Part shown: positions 1 to 7,401 of the stretch, in pieces
Layout of the letters: the number at the start of each line of letters is the position of its first letter
Numbering within the stretch: the stretch's first letter is position 1
NCBI GenBank assembly: GCA_021827545.1
Contig: JAKAVH010000161.1
Location: forward strand, 1 to 18,239
Source of the DNA: Thermoplasmata archaeon
GTDB lineage: Archaea > Thermoplasmatota > Thermoplasmata > UBA184
Direction of reading: 5' to 3'
Length of the DNA: 18,239 nt
Notes under the pieces: model-generated
Seen by the model: the letters and a program-made list of their open reading frames with translations, nothing else
What the model was told of the DNA's origin: nothing
Database searches by the model: none
Made by a program: the position numbers and the translations under genes

Positions 1-1
1 G

Positions 2-724
2 GAGGCACCCTGCATCGTCGTAACGGTCCGGGCGATTCGGCACCTTCTGCGGTCGTGGAAGGCCGCGCCGACGAACAGCCGACGCCGGGCGTTAGCGGAA
101 GCGCTGACTAGCCCGCACGAGCGACGATGGCTTGTCGTCGCGTCTGTGGGGTATCTTCTGGTGGTGGGCTATTTTTTGGCCCTCTACAGTTGGTCCGTCG
201 ACGCGCCCGGCGTCTGGGCGGCCTCGTATCCCGCGGCGGACCCGGTATGGTGCTGCGGCCCCATCGGGGATACGCCGTCCGTTGCGCTCCTACTTAGTCC
301 CACGTTCGAGGTGGTGGCCTCCCCGGTGGTCGTGGTCACTCTGTTCCTCGCGACGGTGCTCTTCTCGATGAACGTGGGTGTCACGCTCGCCCTCGTCAGA
401 CGGCGGGTAAGGTTGGCCGCCGCGGGAACGGCCTCGGTCGGTGCGGTCGGCGCGTTGCTCGTCAATTGTCCGACCTGCGGAACCGTGGCACTCGGCAGCG
501 TCTTGGCCGGATCGCTTGCGTCGGGAGTTCTGGTCTGGTTGGCCGCCTACTCGGTTCCCCTGATGCTAGGGTCGTTGCCGGCGAGCCTCTTGGCCGTCGG
601 GTGGGGAAGTCAGCAGCTTGCGCGGATCACAACCGGCGCCCGATGCGACTGGAGCGGTCGGAACCCTCGCTGGCCCGGTCGCGGCGTTCGCGATCACCCG
701 GCCAGGCCCGGCGGGAGCCGGTAG
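2..724 (+). CDS. Dicysteine multi-pass membrane protein, 5' end beyond window
   Basis: I do not recognise the family. The frame is open from the left edge with no ATG, GTG or TTG before GTG 146. That GTG lies inside the first hydrophobic segment (about 131-190), so starting there would cut a membrane helix; the true start is probably left of the window. About 240 residues are visible. After an Arg-rich N-terminal stretch come hydrophobic segments at about 131-190, 310-400, 420-466 and 480-600, then a polar Arg/Pro-rich tail. Two dicysteine motifs stand out: WCCGP (codons 248-262) in the loop after the first helix and CPTCG (467-481) at the end of the third. By the positive-inside rule (RRR before helix 1, RRRVR before helix 3) both would face outside. 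This suggests a redox or metal-binding membrane protein, which is inference. A long stem-loop begins two bases after the stop. Confidence 0.72.
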   Translation, partial: EAPCIVVTVRAIRHLLRSWKAAPTNSRRRALAEALTSPHERRWLVVASVGYLLVVGYFLALYSWSVDAPGVWAASYPAADPVWCCGPIGDTPSVALLLSPTFEVVASPVVVVTLFLATVLFSMNVGVTLALVRRRVRLAAAGTASVGAVGALLVNCPTCGTVALGSVLAGSLASGVLVWLAAYSVPLMLGSLPASLLAVGWGSQQLARITTGARCDWSGRNPRWPGRGVRDHPARPGGSR

Positions 725-725
725 A

Positions 726-793
726 GGTTGGAGCACACCGGTGTCGATAGCGGGGAGGCGGTTCGCCTCCGCGATACCCTCGAGTCTCCAACC
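726..793 (+). other. Long imperfect stem-loop after the membrane-protein gene
   Basis: Three stacked stems can be paired by hand. The outer stem is 8 bp (GGTTGGAG 726-733 with CTCCAACC 786-793). The middle stem is 7 bp with one G-U (740-746 with 772-778). The inner stem is 7 bp (GGAGGCG 754-760 with CGCCTCC 764-770) and closes a 3-base GTT loop. It starts right after the stop at 724 and ends well before the tldD promoter near 870, so it probably lies in the 3' end of the upstream transcript. There is no T-tract, so a classic intrinsic terminator is not clear. It could be a 3' stabilising or processing structure or part of a small RNA. Confidence 0.5.
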
Positions 794-865
794 GGGCGAT
801 CGTTTGGGTCCGGACGGTGAGGTCCGCGCTATCCCACCGCCGCCGGAGTGCCGTCCGACTACCGA

Positions 866-882
866 CTTCAAAGGTATAGATA
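866..882 (+). promoter_or_regulatory. TATA-like box and upstream BRE-like purines for tldD
   Basis: The AT-rich run TTCAAAGGTATAGATA stands out in GC-rich surroundings. Its TATAGATA core is about 27 bases before the ATG at 905. That is the archaeal TATA-to-start distance, so the transcript would be leaderless or nearly so. No Shine-Dalgarno sequence is seen before 905. Confidence 0.6.
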
Positions 883-904
883 GTTGGGGTGGCTTGGCGG
901 GCGC

Positions 905-2302
905 ATGACAGAGTGGCCGGACGTCGAAGGAGACCTCGCCGCCGCGATGCGGCGCGTGAGCGACCACACCGAGTTCGTGGAGGTCACAGCCCAACAAGAG
1001 GTCGGTCTCGAAGTCCGGCTCGACCGGACGACGACGAACGTCACGCCCGCGCCCCGGATCGCGGGCGCAGTGTTCCGGGCGTGGGCCGGCAACCACTGGG
1101 AAGAGGTGGCGGCGAGCCGACTCGACCGAGATTCGCTTTGGACCGTGACGGACGAGCTCGTCGGACGGTTGAAGAAACAGTCGGATCGACGGCGCGCACC
1201 GCCGGGTGAGCCGCCGAGCGACCGACTCGAGGCGCCGTCTCCTCCCGGGAAACCGCTGCGCGATCTCGACCCGGAGTCGTTGATCGGACTCGGCCGGAGC
1301 TGGCAGACGTGGGCGCTCGACGAGCCCGGGATCGTCGACGTGCAAGTGTTCCTCGGAGGCCATGAAGACCGGCGCCTCTACCTCAACAGCGCCGGCGGCC
1401 GTCGGCTCCAGACCCTCCCCCGGGGGGTTGCGATCGTCGCGCCCGTGGCGATGGAAAACGGCAAGGTCGAGTACGAGGCGGCCCGGCACGGCGGCCTCGG
1501 GGGGATCGAGCTGTTCGACCAGATCACCGAGGAAAGAGTTCGCGAGAAGGCTCGGGAGGCGATGGAGCTGGTGCACGCCGCCGCGCCCCCCACGGGCACC
1601 CTCAACGTCATCCTCGATCCGAGCACCTCGGGCACGTTCGCGCACGAATCGTTCGGCCACGGTACGGAGGCGGACCAGTTCGTTCGCGACCGGTCGTACC
1701 TCAAGCCGTTGTTCGGAACGGTCGTGGCCCCCGAGATCGTGTCGATTCTGGACGATGGCCGCTATCCCGGCGGATTCGGGACGATCTACTTCGATGACGA
1801 GGGAACGCCGGCCCAGCGAACCCTGCTCATCGACCGGGGCCGGTTCGTCGGGGCGCTGCACGACCGGACGACCGCCGAAGCGCTCGGCGCCCGACCGACG
1901 GGGAACGCCCGACGGTCGGACTTTCTAAGCCGGGTCTGGGTCCGGATGACGAACACGATGGTCGCGGGCGGCGACATGACGCTCGACGAGCTCGTGAAGG
2001 AGGCCCGGGACGGAGTGCTCCTGGAGACCACCACCTCGGGGATCGAGGACCCGCTGGGAGGGCTGATGCAGATCAAGGTGAAGAAGGGGCACTTGATCGA
2101 GCACGGAGCGCTCGGACGCCTCGTCGGATCGATGGCCCTGTCGGGCCGGGTGCTGGAAGTGCTGCGGGACGTCCGAGGGGTCGGAAAGACGGTCGAACCG
2201 GTCCTCGATACCGGCTTCTGCGGCAAAGGCCACACCGATTACCTCCCGGTCGGATCCGGCGGACCGTACCTCCTTACTCGGGCGACGGTGGGCCGAGCAT
2301 GA
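905..2302 (+). CDS. tldD: TldD metalloprotease subunit
   Basis: This is the catalytic half of the TldD/TldE (PmbA) heterodimeric zinc protease, which degrades unfolded peptides and in Escherichia coli matures microcin B17 (family knowledge). The 465-residue protein carries the HExxxH zinc motif as HESFGH at residues 247-252. The TldD-type C-terminal region follows: a TGNARRSD segment, an RMTNT segment, and FCGKGH with Cys439, the expected third metal ligand. Length is normal for the family. I chose ATG 905 over the in-frame TTG at 884 because the TATA-like box lies about 27 bases before 905 and the region before it would encode an odd Gly/Trp stretch. Its stop overlaps the next start (ATGA at 2299-2302), so it is translationally coupled to tldE. 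It acts in the cytoplasm; no signal peptide is seen. Confidence 0.93.
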   Translation: MTEWPDVEGDLAAAMRRVSDHTEFVEVTAQQEVGLEVRLDRTTTNVTPAPRIAGAVFRAWAGNHWEEVAASRLDRDSLWTVTDELVGRLKKQSDRRRAPPGEPPSDRLEAPSPPGKPLRDLDPESLIGLGRSWQTWALDEPGIVDVQVFLGGHEDRRLYLNSAGGRRLQTLPRGVAIVAPVAMENGKVEYEAARHGGLGGIELFDQITEERVREKAREAMELVHAAAPPTGTLNVILDPSTSGTFAHESFGHGTEADQFVRDRSYLKPLFGTVVAPEIVSILDDGRYPGGFGTIYFDDEGTPAQRTLLIDRGRFVGALHDRTTAEALGARPTGNARRSDFLSRVWVRMTNTMVAGGDMTLDELVKEARDGVLLETTTSGIEDPLGGLMQIKVKKGHLIEHGALGRLVGSMALSGRVLEVLRDVRGVGKTVEPVLDTGFCGKGHTDYLPVGSGGPYLLTRATVGRA

Positions 2303-3702
2303 CCGAGCGACTGTGGGAGACGGCCCCCGCGGTGGCCGAGCGGTTGAACGTCCCCGGACCGTGGGAACTCTTCGGCCAGCGACTCTCTCGCTTCGAGCTG
2401 TACGTCGACGGCCGTCGAACCGAAACCGTGCGCGGCCCGCTCTCCGTCGAAGGCGTGGGGCTGCGGTTGTTCCGTCCGTCCGCCGACGGACTCGGAGTCG
2501 GCTTTCAGGCGACGACGGATCTGTCAAAGACGGGGCTCCGGCGGCTGGTCGACGATGCGGAGGCGACCGCTCGGCACGCCCGATTCCCGGTGCGCGCGGT
2601 GGCGTTGCCGACCGATGCGCCGTCGCGTCCGCACGGCCCTCGCGTCGAAGACCCCGAGTTGAGTCGCGACCCCGTGGAGGCGGTTCGCGCCTACGTCGAG
2701 GCCGCGCTCACGGAGTGCTCGAACGCCCGCGACGTGCAGCCGAGTTTTGGCTCGGTCCGCGCGACGATCGCGGACACGACGATCGTCAACTCCGAAGGAC
2801 TTTCGGTCGGGTACCGCGAGACGTTCGCGGAACTCGAGCTCGCGCTCAAGTCGACGGGCACCCGGGCGGCCGACCCCGCCGGGGAGTATTGGGTCGTACG
2901 GGCGATGCGACGGCTCGACCGCTCGTCGCTCCCCCCGGCCGCCGAGCGGTGGACGACGCTCGCCCGGGACGTTCGGCGCGCGACCGCGACGCCGTCGGGT
3001 CCGCTACCGGTCGCGCTGCCCGCGTCGCTGTTGAGCGAGATCCTCCCGGCCGCCATTCACCTGCGCTTCAGCGGCGTCGGGCGGCTCCGGAAGATGGCGG
3101 TCCCGGACGGCAGCGCCGTTGCGGCGCAGTCGATCTCCTTGTCGCGCGACCCGACCGTCGACTGGTCGATCGGCTCGGCGCCGGTCGACGACGAGGGAGC
3201 GATCCCGCCCCGGCTCGACCTCGTCAAGGCCGGCACGCGCACCGACCTCCTATACGACGCACTGCATGCGGCCGCGTTCGAGCGGACGACGAACGGCGCC
3301 GCTCGCCGCGGGTCGGAGTTCGGATCGGACTGGTGTCGGTTCGTCGGCCGTCCTCGCCCGACCACCGGCACGCTCGTCGTGGATCCCGGTAAGGACGGGA
3401 GCGACGAGGAGCTCCTCGAGGCGATTGGGGAGGGAGTCTGGATCGACCAGCTCGGTTGGCCGAACCCGGACCCGATCTCCGGGACGTTCGGCGGCGAGAT
3501 CCGGATCGGGTACCGGATCCGCGGGGGAAAGCGTGCCGAACCGATCCGCGGCGGCACGTTGGGCGGCTTCGTCTTCTCCACGTCGGGCGAGCCGTCGCTG
3601 CTCAACTCGGTCCGGAAGGTCGGGTCAACGGCGACGCTCGAAGGGGCGCTGCTCGCTCCGACCGTCGTCGCCGACGGCCTTACCCTATCGGGACCCACGT
3701 AG
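2299..3702 (+). CDS. pmbA: TldE/PmbA, partner subunit of TldD
   Basis: This is the second subunit of the TldD/TldE protease. The family forms a heterodimer with a central peptide cavity; TldE keeps the fold but has no metal site. The 467-residue product shows the PmbA-type C-terminal pattern around residues 395-440 (GTFGGEIRIGYRI, then PIRGGTLGG) and no HExxxH motif, as expected for the non-catalytic partner. The N-terminal 110 residues resemble the PmbA/TldA N-terminal domain only loosely. The start overlaps the tldD stop by four bases, so the two are almost certainly made in a fixed ratio. No dedicated substrate peptide was recognised next to the pair. A 108-base gap with its own TATA-like box separates it from the permease operon downstream. 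Confidence 0.9.
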   Translation: MTERLWETAPAVAERLNVPGPWELFGQRLSRFELYVDGRRTETVRGPLSVEGVGLRLFRPSADGLGVGFQATTDLSKTGLRRLVDDAEATARHARFPVRAVALPTDAPSRPHGPRVEDPELSRDPVEAVRAYVEAALTECSNARDVQPSFGSVRATIADTTIVNSEGLSVGYRETFAELELALKSTGTRAADPAGEYWVVRAMRRLDRSSLPPAAERWTTLARDVRRATATPSGPLPVALPASLLSEILPAAIHLRFSGVGRLRKMAVPDGSAVAAQSISLSRDPTVDWSIGSAPVDDEGAIPPRLDLVKAGTRTDLLYDALHAAAFERTTNGAARRGSEFGSDWCRFVGRPRPTTGTLVVDPGKDGSDEELLEAIGEGVWIDQLGWPNPDPISGTFGGEIRIGYRIRGGKRAEPIRGGTLGGFVFSTSGEPSLLNSVRKVGSTATLEGALLAPTVVADGLTLSGPT

Positions 3703-3776
3703 CCGGTCGCTTCGGTCGTCGCGGGGGCCCGCGGCATCGGGCCGCCCGACCCACCGCAACGCGCACCGGAATTCGC

Positions 3777-3790
3777 CAACCATTTAGTCG
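3777..3790 (+). promoter_or_regulatory. TATA-like box for the ABC permease operon
   Basis: An AT-rich CCAACCATTTAGTC stretch ends about 21 bases before the GTG at 3811, with its CATTTAG core centred about 27 bases upstream. This is the archaeal spacing for a leaderless transcript starting at the GTG. It is the only AT-rich segment in the tldE-permease gap. Confidence 0.5.
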
Positions 3791-3810
3791 AGACTCGTTC
3801 CGGTCTATCC

Positions 3811-4920
3811 GTGACGAACCGGGCGACGGGCCCGCCGGCCGCATCCGCCCCGAGTGAGCGGCCGCCTCGTTCGCGAGCGGGCCGACGACGATCGGGCGTC
3901 GTCGAGCTCACGCTCCGGCGCCTCGCGCTGCTCCCCGCGCAGCTCCTCTTCATTCTCGTGCTCCTCTACGTCACGGTCAACGTTCCCCTGGCAATCCACG
4001 CCGGCCATTCGAGCACGATCCCGGGCTACTTCCGGGCGTTCGCCGTCTTCGTCGCGAACATGTTCACGGGCCAGTGGGGGATCGCCACGTTGGGGCCGTA
4101 CGACATCCCGTGGTCGACGCTCTTCGCGGATTTCCTCCCGAATTCGATCCAGATCGCGCTGTTCGCCCTTCCCCTCTGCGCCCTCATCGCTTACCCGGTG
4201 AGCCTCGCGGTCGGCTGGAGCCGCCGATCGTCCGCCGATGCGCCCGTTCGGTTCGGCACGCTCGTGGTGGCGCTCATCCCGTCGTTCGTCCTCGGAACGT
4301 GGATCCTATACGCCGTCTTCTTCGGGTTCTATACCACGTTCCACGACCTACCGGGGGACGGCATCATCCCGTCGCCGCCCTGGTTCGACCAGTACTACGG
4401 AGGGTTTCCTTCGTGGGTCGTCGACGGGTGGGTCACCCGCCCCACGGGCTTACCGGTGATCGACGCGGCGCTCCACCGCGACTGGACGGTCGAGACGATC
4501 ACGATCGTCAAGACCGCCATCCAGGCGTCGGCGGTGGCGCTCGCCTACCTCGCGATCTTCCTGCGCCACGGGCGGAGCATCGTGGCCTCGGCGAAACAGG
4601 AGCTGTATGTGACGGGGAGCCGTGCCCGTGGCGTTCCGGAACGAACGCTGCTCTGGCGGCACACGGCCCGTCGTGTCACGCCGTCGTTCCTCCTCGTCTT
4701 TGCCCTCACGATCCCGGGATACCTCGGCGCGCAGTTCGTCGTCGAGGGCCTCTTCAGCGACCCGGGGATCGGGTTCATCACCCTGAGCGTGCTGAGCCAG
4801 GCGGACTACGTTCCGTTCGAGGCCCTCGTCTTCGTCCTGGCGGCGTTCGTCGTGGTCGCGGTCTTGGTCATTGACCTCGCGGCGGCGCGGCTCGACCCGC
4901 GCGGGAGGTTCGCCCGGTGA
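3811..4920 (+). CDS. ABC permease, dipeptide/oligopeptide type (DppB-like)
   Basis: This is an inner subunit of a peptide- or nickel-type ABC importer (BPD_transp_1 family). The 369-residue protein has a basic N-terminus (residues 1-37), a first membrane helix at about 40-62 and further helices at about 112-135, 148-172, 230-250, 292-312 and 338-358. The EAA-type cytoplasmic loop that contacts the ATPase lies at about 262-285 (QELYVTGSRARG). The DppB-like FSDPGIG motif follows at 315-321 and the protein ends in LDPRGR. The outside loop at about 173-228 is rich in Trp, Tyr and Pro and longer than usual. GTG 3811 is chosen for the TATA-like box about 27 bases upstream. Its stop overlaps the next start (GTGA, 4917-4920). 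No binding protein or ATPase gene lies nearby, so the substrate is unknown. Confidence 0.88.
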   Translation: MTNRATGPPAASAPSERPPRSRAGRRRSGVVELTLRRLALLPAQLLFILVLLYVTVNVPLAIHAGHSSTIPGYFRAFAVFVANMFTGQWGIATLGPYDIPWSTLFADFLPNSIQIALFALPLCALIAYPVSLAVGWSRRSSADAPVRFGTLVVALIPSFVLGTWILYAVFFGFYTTFHDLPGDGIIPSPPWFDQYYGGFPSWVVDGWVTRPTGLPVIDAALHRDWTVETITIVKTAIQASAVALAYLAIFLRHGRSIVASAKQELYVTGSRARGVPERTLLWRHTARRVTPSFLLVFALTIPGYLGAQFVVEGLFSDPGIGFITLSVLSQADYVPFEALVFVLAAFVVVAVLVIDLAAARLDPRGRFAR

Positions 4921-5936
4921 CGTCCTTCCCGGTCCGTCCGCGATCGGCAGCCGAGAACGGGCGGAGGCGAGTGGGCTGGCGCGCGCAGTGGGCGCGCCGG
5001 CCGCCGGGAGCGGAACTGTGGATCGGCGCCTCGCTCGCTCTCGTGTACGTCGGGGCCGCGCTGAGCGCCTTGGTCGTCTACTGGGGATCGTGGGGCACGA
5101 TCGCCACGAACCCGGCGTGGGTGCCGCCGTTCCACCCGATCGGCCCGTCGTGGGCGCATCCGTTCGGCGTCGTGTCGGGTCTCGGCGCGGACGTATTCCG
5201 AGCGGTCTGGCAGGCCACGCCGTGGGATCTGGCGATCGTCCTCGCGATCCTGGCGATCGACGCGACGCTCGCGCTTAGCTTCGGGGTCGTCGCCGGCCTG
5301 TCGGAGGGCGGCTGGGCCGATGCGCTGATCACTTTCGTTAGCGATTCCATCGGGGCGATCCCGTCGTTCTTCCTCGTCGTCGCGGTCTATGCCGGGCTCA
5401 CCCTCCTCGACCCGTCCCAGGGGAATCTCCCCCTCTTCATCGCACTCTTCGGCCTCCTCCTCTGGCCGACGGGAGCACGCACCGTCCGCGAACGGGCGCG
5501 GGTCGTCGCGCACGAACCGTACGTCGAGGCGGCCCGGGCGTCGGGCGCCGGGACCGCCCACCTCGCCTACTGGCACGTCCTGCCGAACTCCGTGAGCCCG
5601 GTGCTCGCGCAACTACCGGTCGACGTGGCGCCGATCTTCTTCGTCCTCGCCGTCTTCCCGTGGTTCTACAACTGCGGGGGCGGCTATTTGGTCCCGTCGA
5701 CCTTGGGGCCGGACTACTTCATCCCGCACCTCGCGCCGGCCTCTCCGCTCCCGTCGGTCGCCTTCCCCGAGTGGGGGAACCTGCTCGCGATCGGCACCTG
5801 CGCGGGGTTCAGCTTCCCCGGGGGCGCCGATTATTGGTGGATGTACCTCTTCCCCCTCCTCGCGATCGTGGGGCTCGGGCTCACGATCAGTCTGCTGTGC
5901 GACGGGATCGATCAGTGGCGGCGGCTGTCGGTCTAG
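4917..5936 (+). CDS. ABC permease, dipeptide/oligopeptide type (DppC-like)
   Basis: This is the second membrane subunit of the same importer, overlapping the DppB-like gene by four bases. The 339-residue protein has an N-terminal helix at about 35-56 and an HPFGVVSGLGADV segment at about 81-93, matching the DppC hallmark region (HPLGTDxxGRDV) with changes. Further helices lie at about 105-128, 145-165 and 171-187. The EAA loop is at about 200-223 (EPYVEAARASGAG) and a PEWGNLL motif near 281-287 matches DppC proteins. Between the helix at about 236-250 and PEWGN lies an extra stretch of about 30 residues rich in Gly, Pro and Tyr. The partner ATPases and binding protein must be encoded elsewhere, or the pair is shared with another system. 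Whether it carries peptides is inference from family. Confidence 0.87.
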   Translation: MTSFPVRPRSAAENGRRRVGWRAQWARRPPGAELWIGASLALVYVGAALSALVVYWGSWGTIATNPAWVPPFHPIGPSWAHPFGVVSGLGADVFRAVWQATPWDLAIVLAILAIDATLALSFGVVAGLSEGGWADALITFVSDSIGAIPSFFLVVAVYAGLTLLDPSQGNLPLFIALFGLLLWPTGARTVRERARVVAHEPYVEAARASGAGTAHLAYWHVLPNSVSPVLAQLPVDVAPIFFVLAVFPWFYNCGGGYLVPSTLGPDYFIPHLAPASPLPSVAFPEWGNLLAIGTCAGFSFPGGADYWWMYLFPLLAIVGLGLTISLLCDGIDQWRRLSV

Positions 5937-5988
5937 GTGGCCCCGCGGATCCAGGGAAGCCATCGCGGTTCGCTCGGCCGAGACGAAT

Positions 5989-6045
5989 CGCGCGGCGATC
6001 GTAGGGGGAGCCGTCGCGGGGCTCCCCCTCCGACTCTTCCGCGCG
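5989..6045 (+). other. Two-tier GC hairpin after the permease operon
   Basis: A perfect 10-bp stem, AGGGGGAGCC (6003-6012) with GGCTCCCCCT (6020-6029), encloses a 7-base loop. An outer 7-bp stem, CGCGCGG (5989-5995) with CCGCGCG (6039-6045), can form around it. It lies 53-109 bases after the permease stop and before the MFS promoter, with no T-tract. It may end or protect the permease mRNA, or act as a protein-binding site. The inner stem is the more convincing part; the outer one could occur by chance in GC-rich DNA. Confidence 0.4.
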
Positions 6046-6079
6046 GACCGTGCGGCGCGCCCCCGCGGGTTCCTCTGAA

Positions 6080-6096
6080 GAAACCGTCTATTCCAT
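6080..6096 (+). promoter_or_regulatory. Candidate TATA-like region for the MFS gene
   Basis: The GAAACCGTCTATTCC stretch has its CTATT core centred about 25 bases before the ATG at 6115, after a purine-rich BRE-like GAAGAAA. It is the only AT-leaning segment in the right place. A second AT patch (GTGTATCC, 6101-6108) is too close to the start to be the TATA box. Confidence 0.35.
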
Positions 6097-6114
6097 CCGG
6101 GTGTATCCTCGGCG

Positions 6115-7350
6115 ATGCATTCGTCCGGACCGGATCCGACCCGAACGGCACCGACGTGGCGGACTCCGGACGTCTGGCGGATCTCGCTATCGGCGTTCTT
6201 CGCCGACCTCGGCTACCAGGCGGTCCTCGCCGTCTTTCCGCTCTACCTCGTCGTCCACCTCGGTGCGCCGATCTGGTTGTTCGGCGTTTCGCAGGCGCTC
6301 GCCTACGGGCCCGGGGCGCTCTTCGCCTACCTCGGCGGACGGCTCGCCGATCGGTACGGCCGCTGGCGCATCGCGGTCGCGGGCAACGCCTTCATTCCGC
6401 TCCTCGCGCTCACCGGCCTCACGAGCGTGCCGCTCGTCGCGGTCGGGTTGCTCGTCGCCGGCTGGTGGGCCCGCAACCTGCGCACGCCGCCGCGGCGGGC
6501 GCTGCTCGCGGCGGCGGTCGACCCCGCCCACACGGGGGAGGCGTTCGGGTTCCTCCACGCGCTCGATGTCGGCGGTGGGATGACCGCCGCGCTCTACGCG
6601 TTCGTGCTGCTCGCGGGAGGCGTCTCCTACTCGCTCGCGCTGCTCGTCCCAATCGGGCCGCTCGTCGTCTCGACCCTCGTCCTGCTCGGGGTGCGAATCG
6701 GCCGGACGATCCCGGCGACGGCCCGAGCGGCCGACCCGCCACCGCGGCCCGTCGTCGACGCGCCGCGGAGCCCGCCGGCTCGGTCGCTCCTCCGGGGGAT
6801 CTTCGCCGCGACGCTTCTGTACGGGTTCGCCTCGTTCAGCATCGGCTTTCCCGTCCTCACGACGGCGGAAGGCACGCACGACGCCGCGTTCGGCGTCCTC
6901 TTCTTCGTCGTCACCCTCGGCGTCTCCGCGCTCGCGGGGCTCCGGCTCGGTCGGCGGCGCCGCCGTCGGCGGCTCTGGCTGGCCACCGCGGGCTATCTAA
7001 CCGCCGCGGCCGGCTCCGCGATCATCGCGCTCGCCGCGGGGCTCTCCCTCGGAGTCTTCGCGTATCTCGTCGGCGCGGCGATCCTCGGCGCCGCGCTCGG
7101 GGCGATCGAGACGTTCGAACCGACCCTCGTCGCCGCCGTCTCGCCGGACGAGAGGGCGGGGCGCGCGTTCGGCGCCCTCAGCGCCTACCGCGGCCTCGGC
7201 CTCTTTGCCTCCAACCTCGTGCTCGGGGTGCTGGCAATCGAGAGCGCGTGGTACCCGTACCTCTACGCCGCCGGGGCCGCCTTTGCGGCGAGCGTCGTCC
7301 TGCTCGCGGCGGGTCGGTGGGCGGGGACGATGGGCGATGCGGACTTGTAG
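6115..7350 (+). CDS. MFS transporter
   Basis: This is a major facilitator superfamily permease, a secondary transporter that moves small solutes or drugs with an ion gradient (family knowledge). The 411-residue protein has about twelve hydrophobic segments in two halves. They are joined by a Pro/Arg-rich cytoplasmic linker at about residues 200-228. MFS motif A is clear between helices 2 and 3 (GGRLADRYGRWR, residues 74-85), and the second half has an Arg cluster (GRRRRRRR near 280) at the matching place. Length is typical. ATG 6115 has a weak TATA-like box about 25 bases upstream. The substrate cannot be read from the sequence; export of metabolites or drugs is only one option. The gene stands between the peptide-type permeases and the DNA methyltransferase with no evident link to either. 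Confidence 0.87.
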   Translation: MHSSGPDPTRTAPTWRTPDVWRISLSAFFADLGYQAVLAVFPLYLVVHLGAPIWLFGVSQALAYGPGALFAYLGGRLADRYGRWRIAVAGNAFIPLLALTGLTSVPLVAVGLLVAGWWARNLRTPPRRALLAAAVDPAHTGEAFGFLHALDVGGGMTAALYAFVLLAGGVSYSLALLVPIGPLVVSTLVLLGVRIGRTIPATARAADPPPRPVVDAPRSPPARSLLRGIFAATLLYGFASFSIGFPVLTTAEGTHDAAFGVLFFVVTLGVSALAGLRLGRRRRRRRLWLATAGYLTAAAGSAIIALAAGLSLGVFAYLVGAAILGAALGAIETFEPTLVAAVSPDERAGRAFGALSAYRGLGLFASNLVLGVLAIESAWYPYLYAAGAAFAASVVLLAAGRWAGTMGDADL

Positions 7351-7401
7351 GACCGGCCGCATCCCGCGGCCGTGCCGCACGGACCGGAGACGCCCCCTCC
7401 C

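Noticed and set aside
726..793. Archaeal H/ACA guide RNA
   Set aside because: The stem-loop length is suggestive, but no ACA box follows the stem and no kink-turn was recognised.
566..1861. Minus-strand open frame opposite tldD
   Set aside because: Shadow of the recognised TldD gene; no family features.
3720..3733. CGCGGG-GG-CCCGCG inverted repeat after tldE
   Set aside because: The loop is too short for all pairs to form and the sequence is pure GC; chance is likely.
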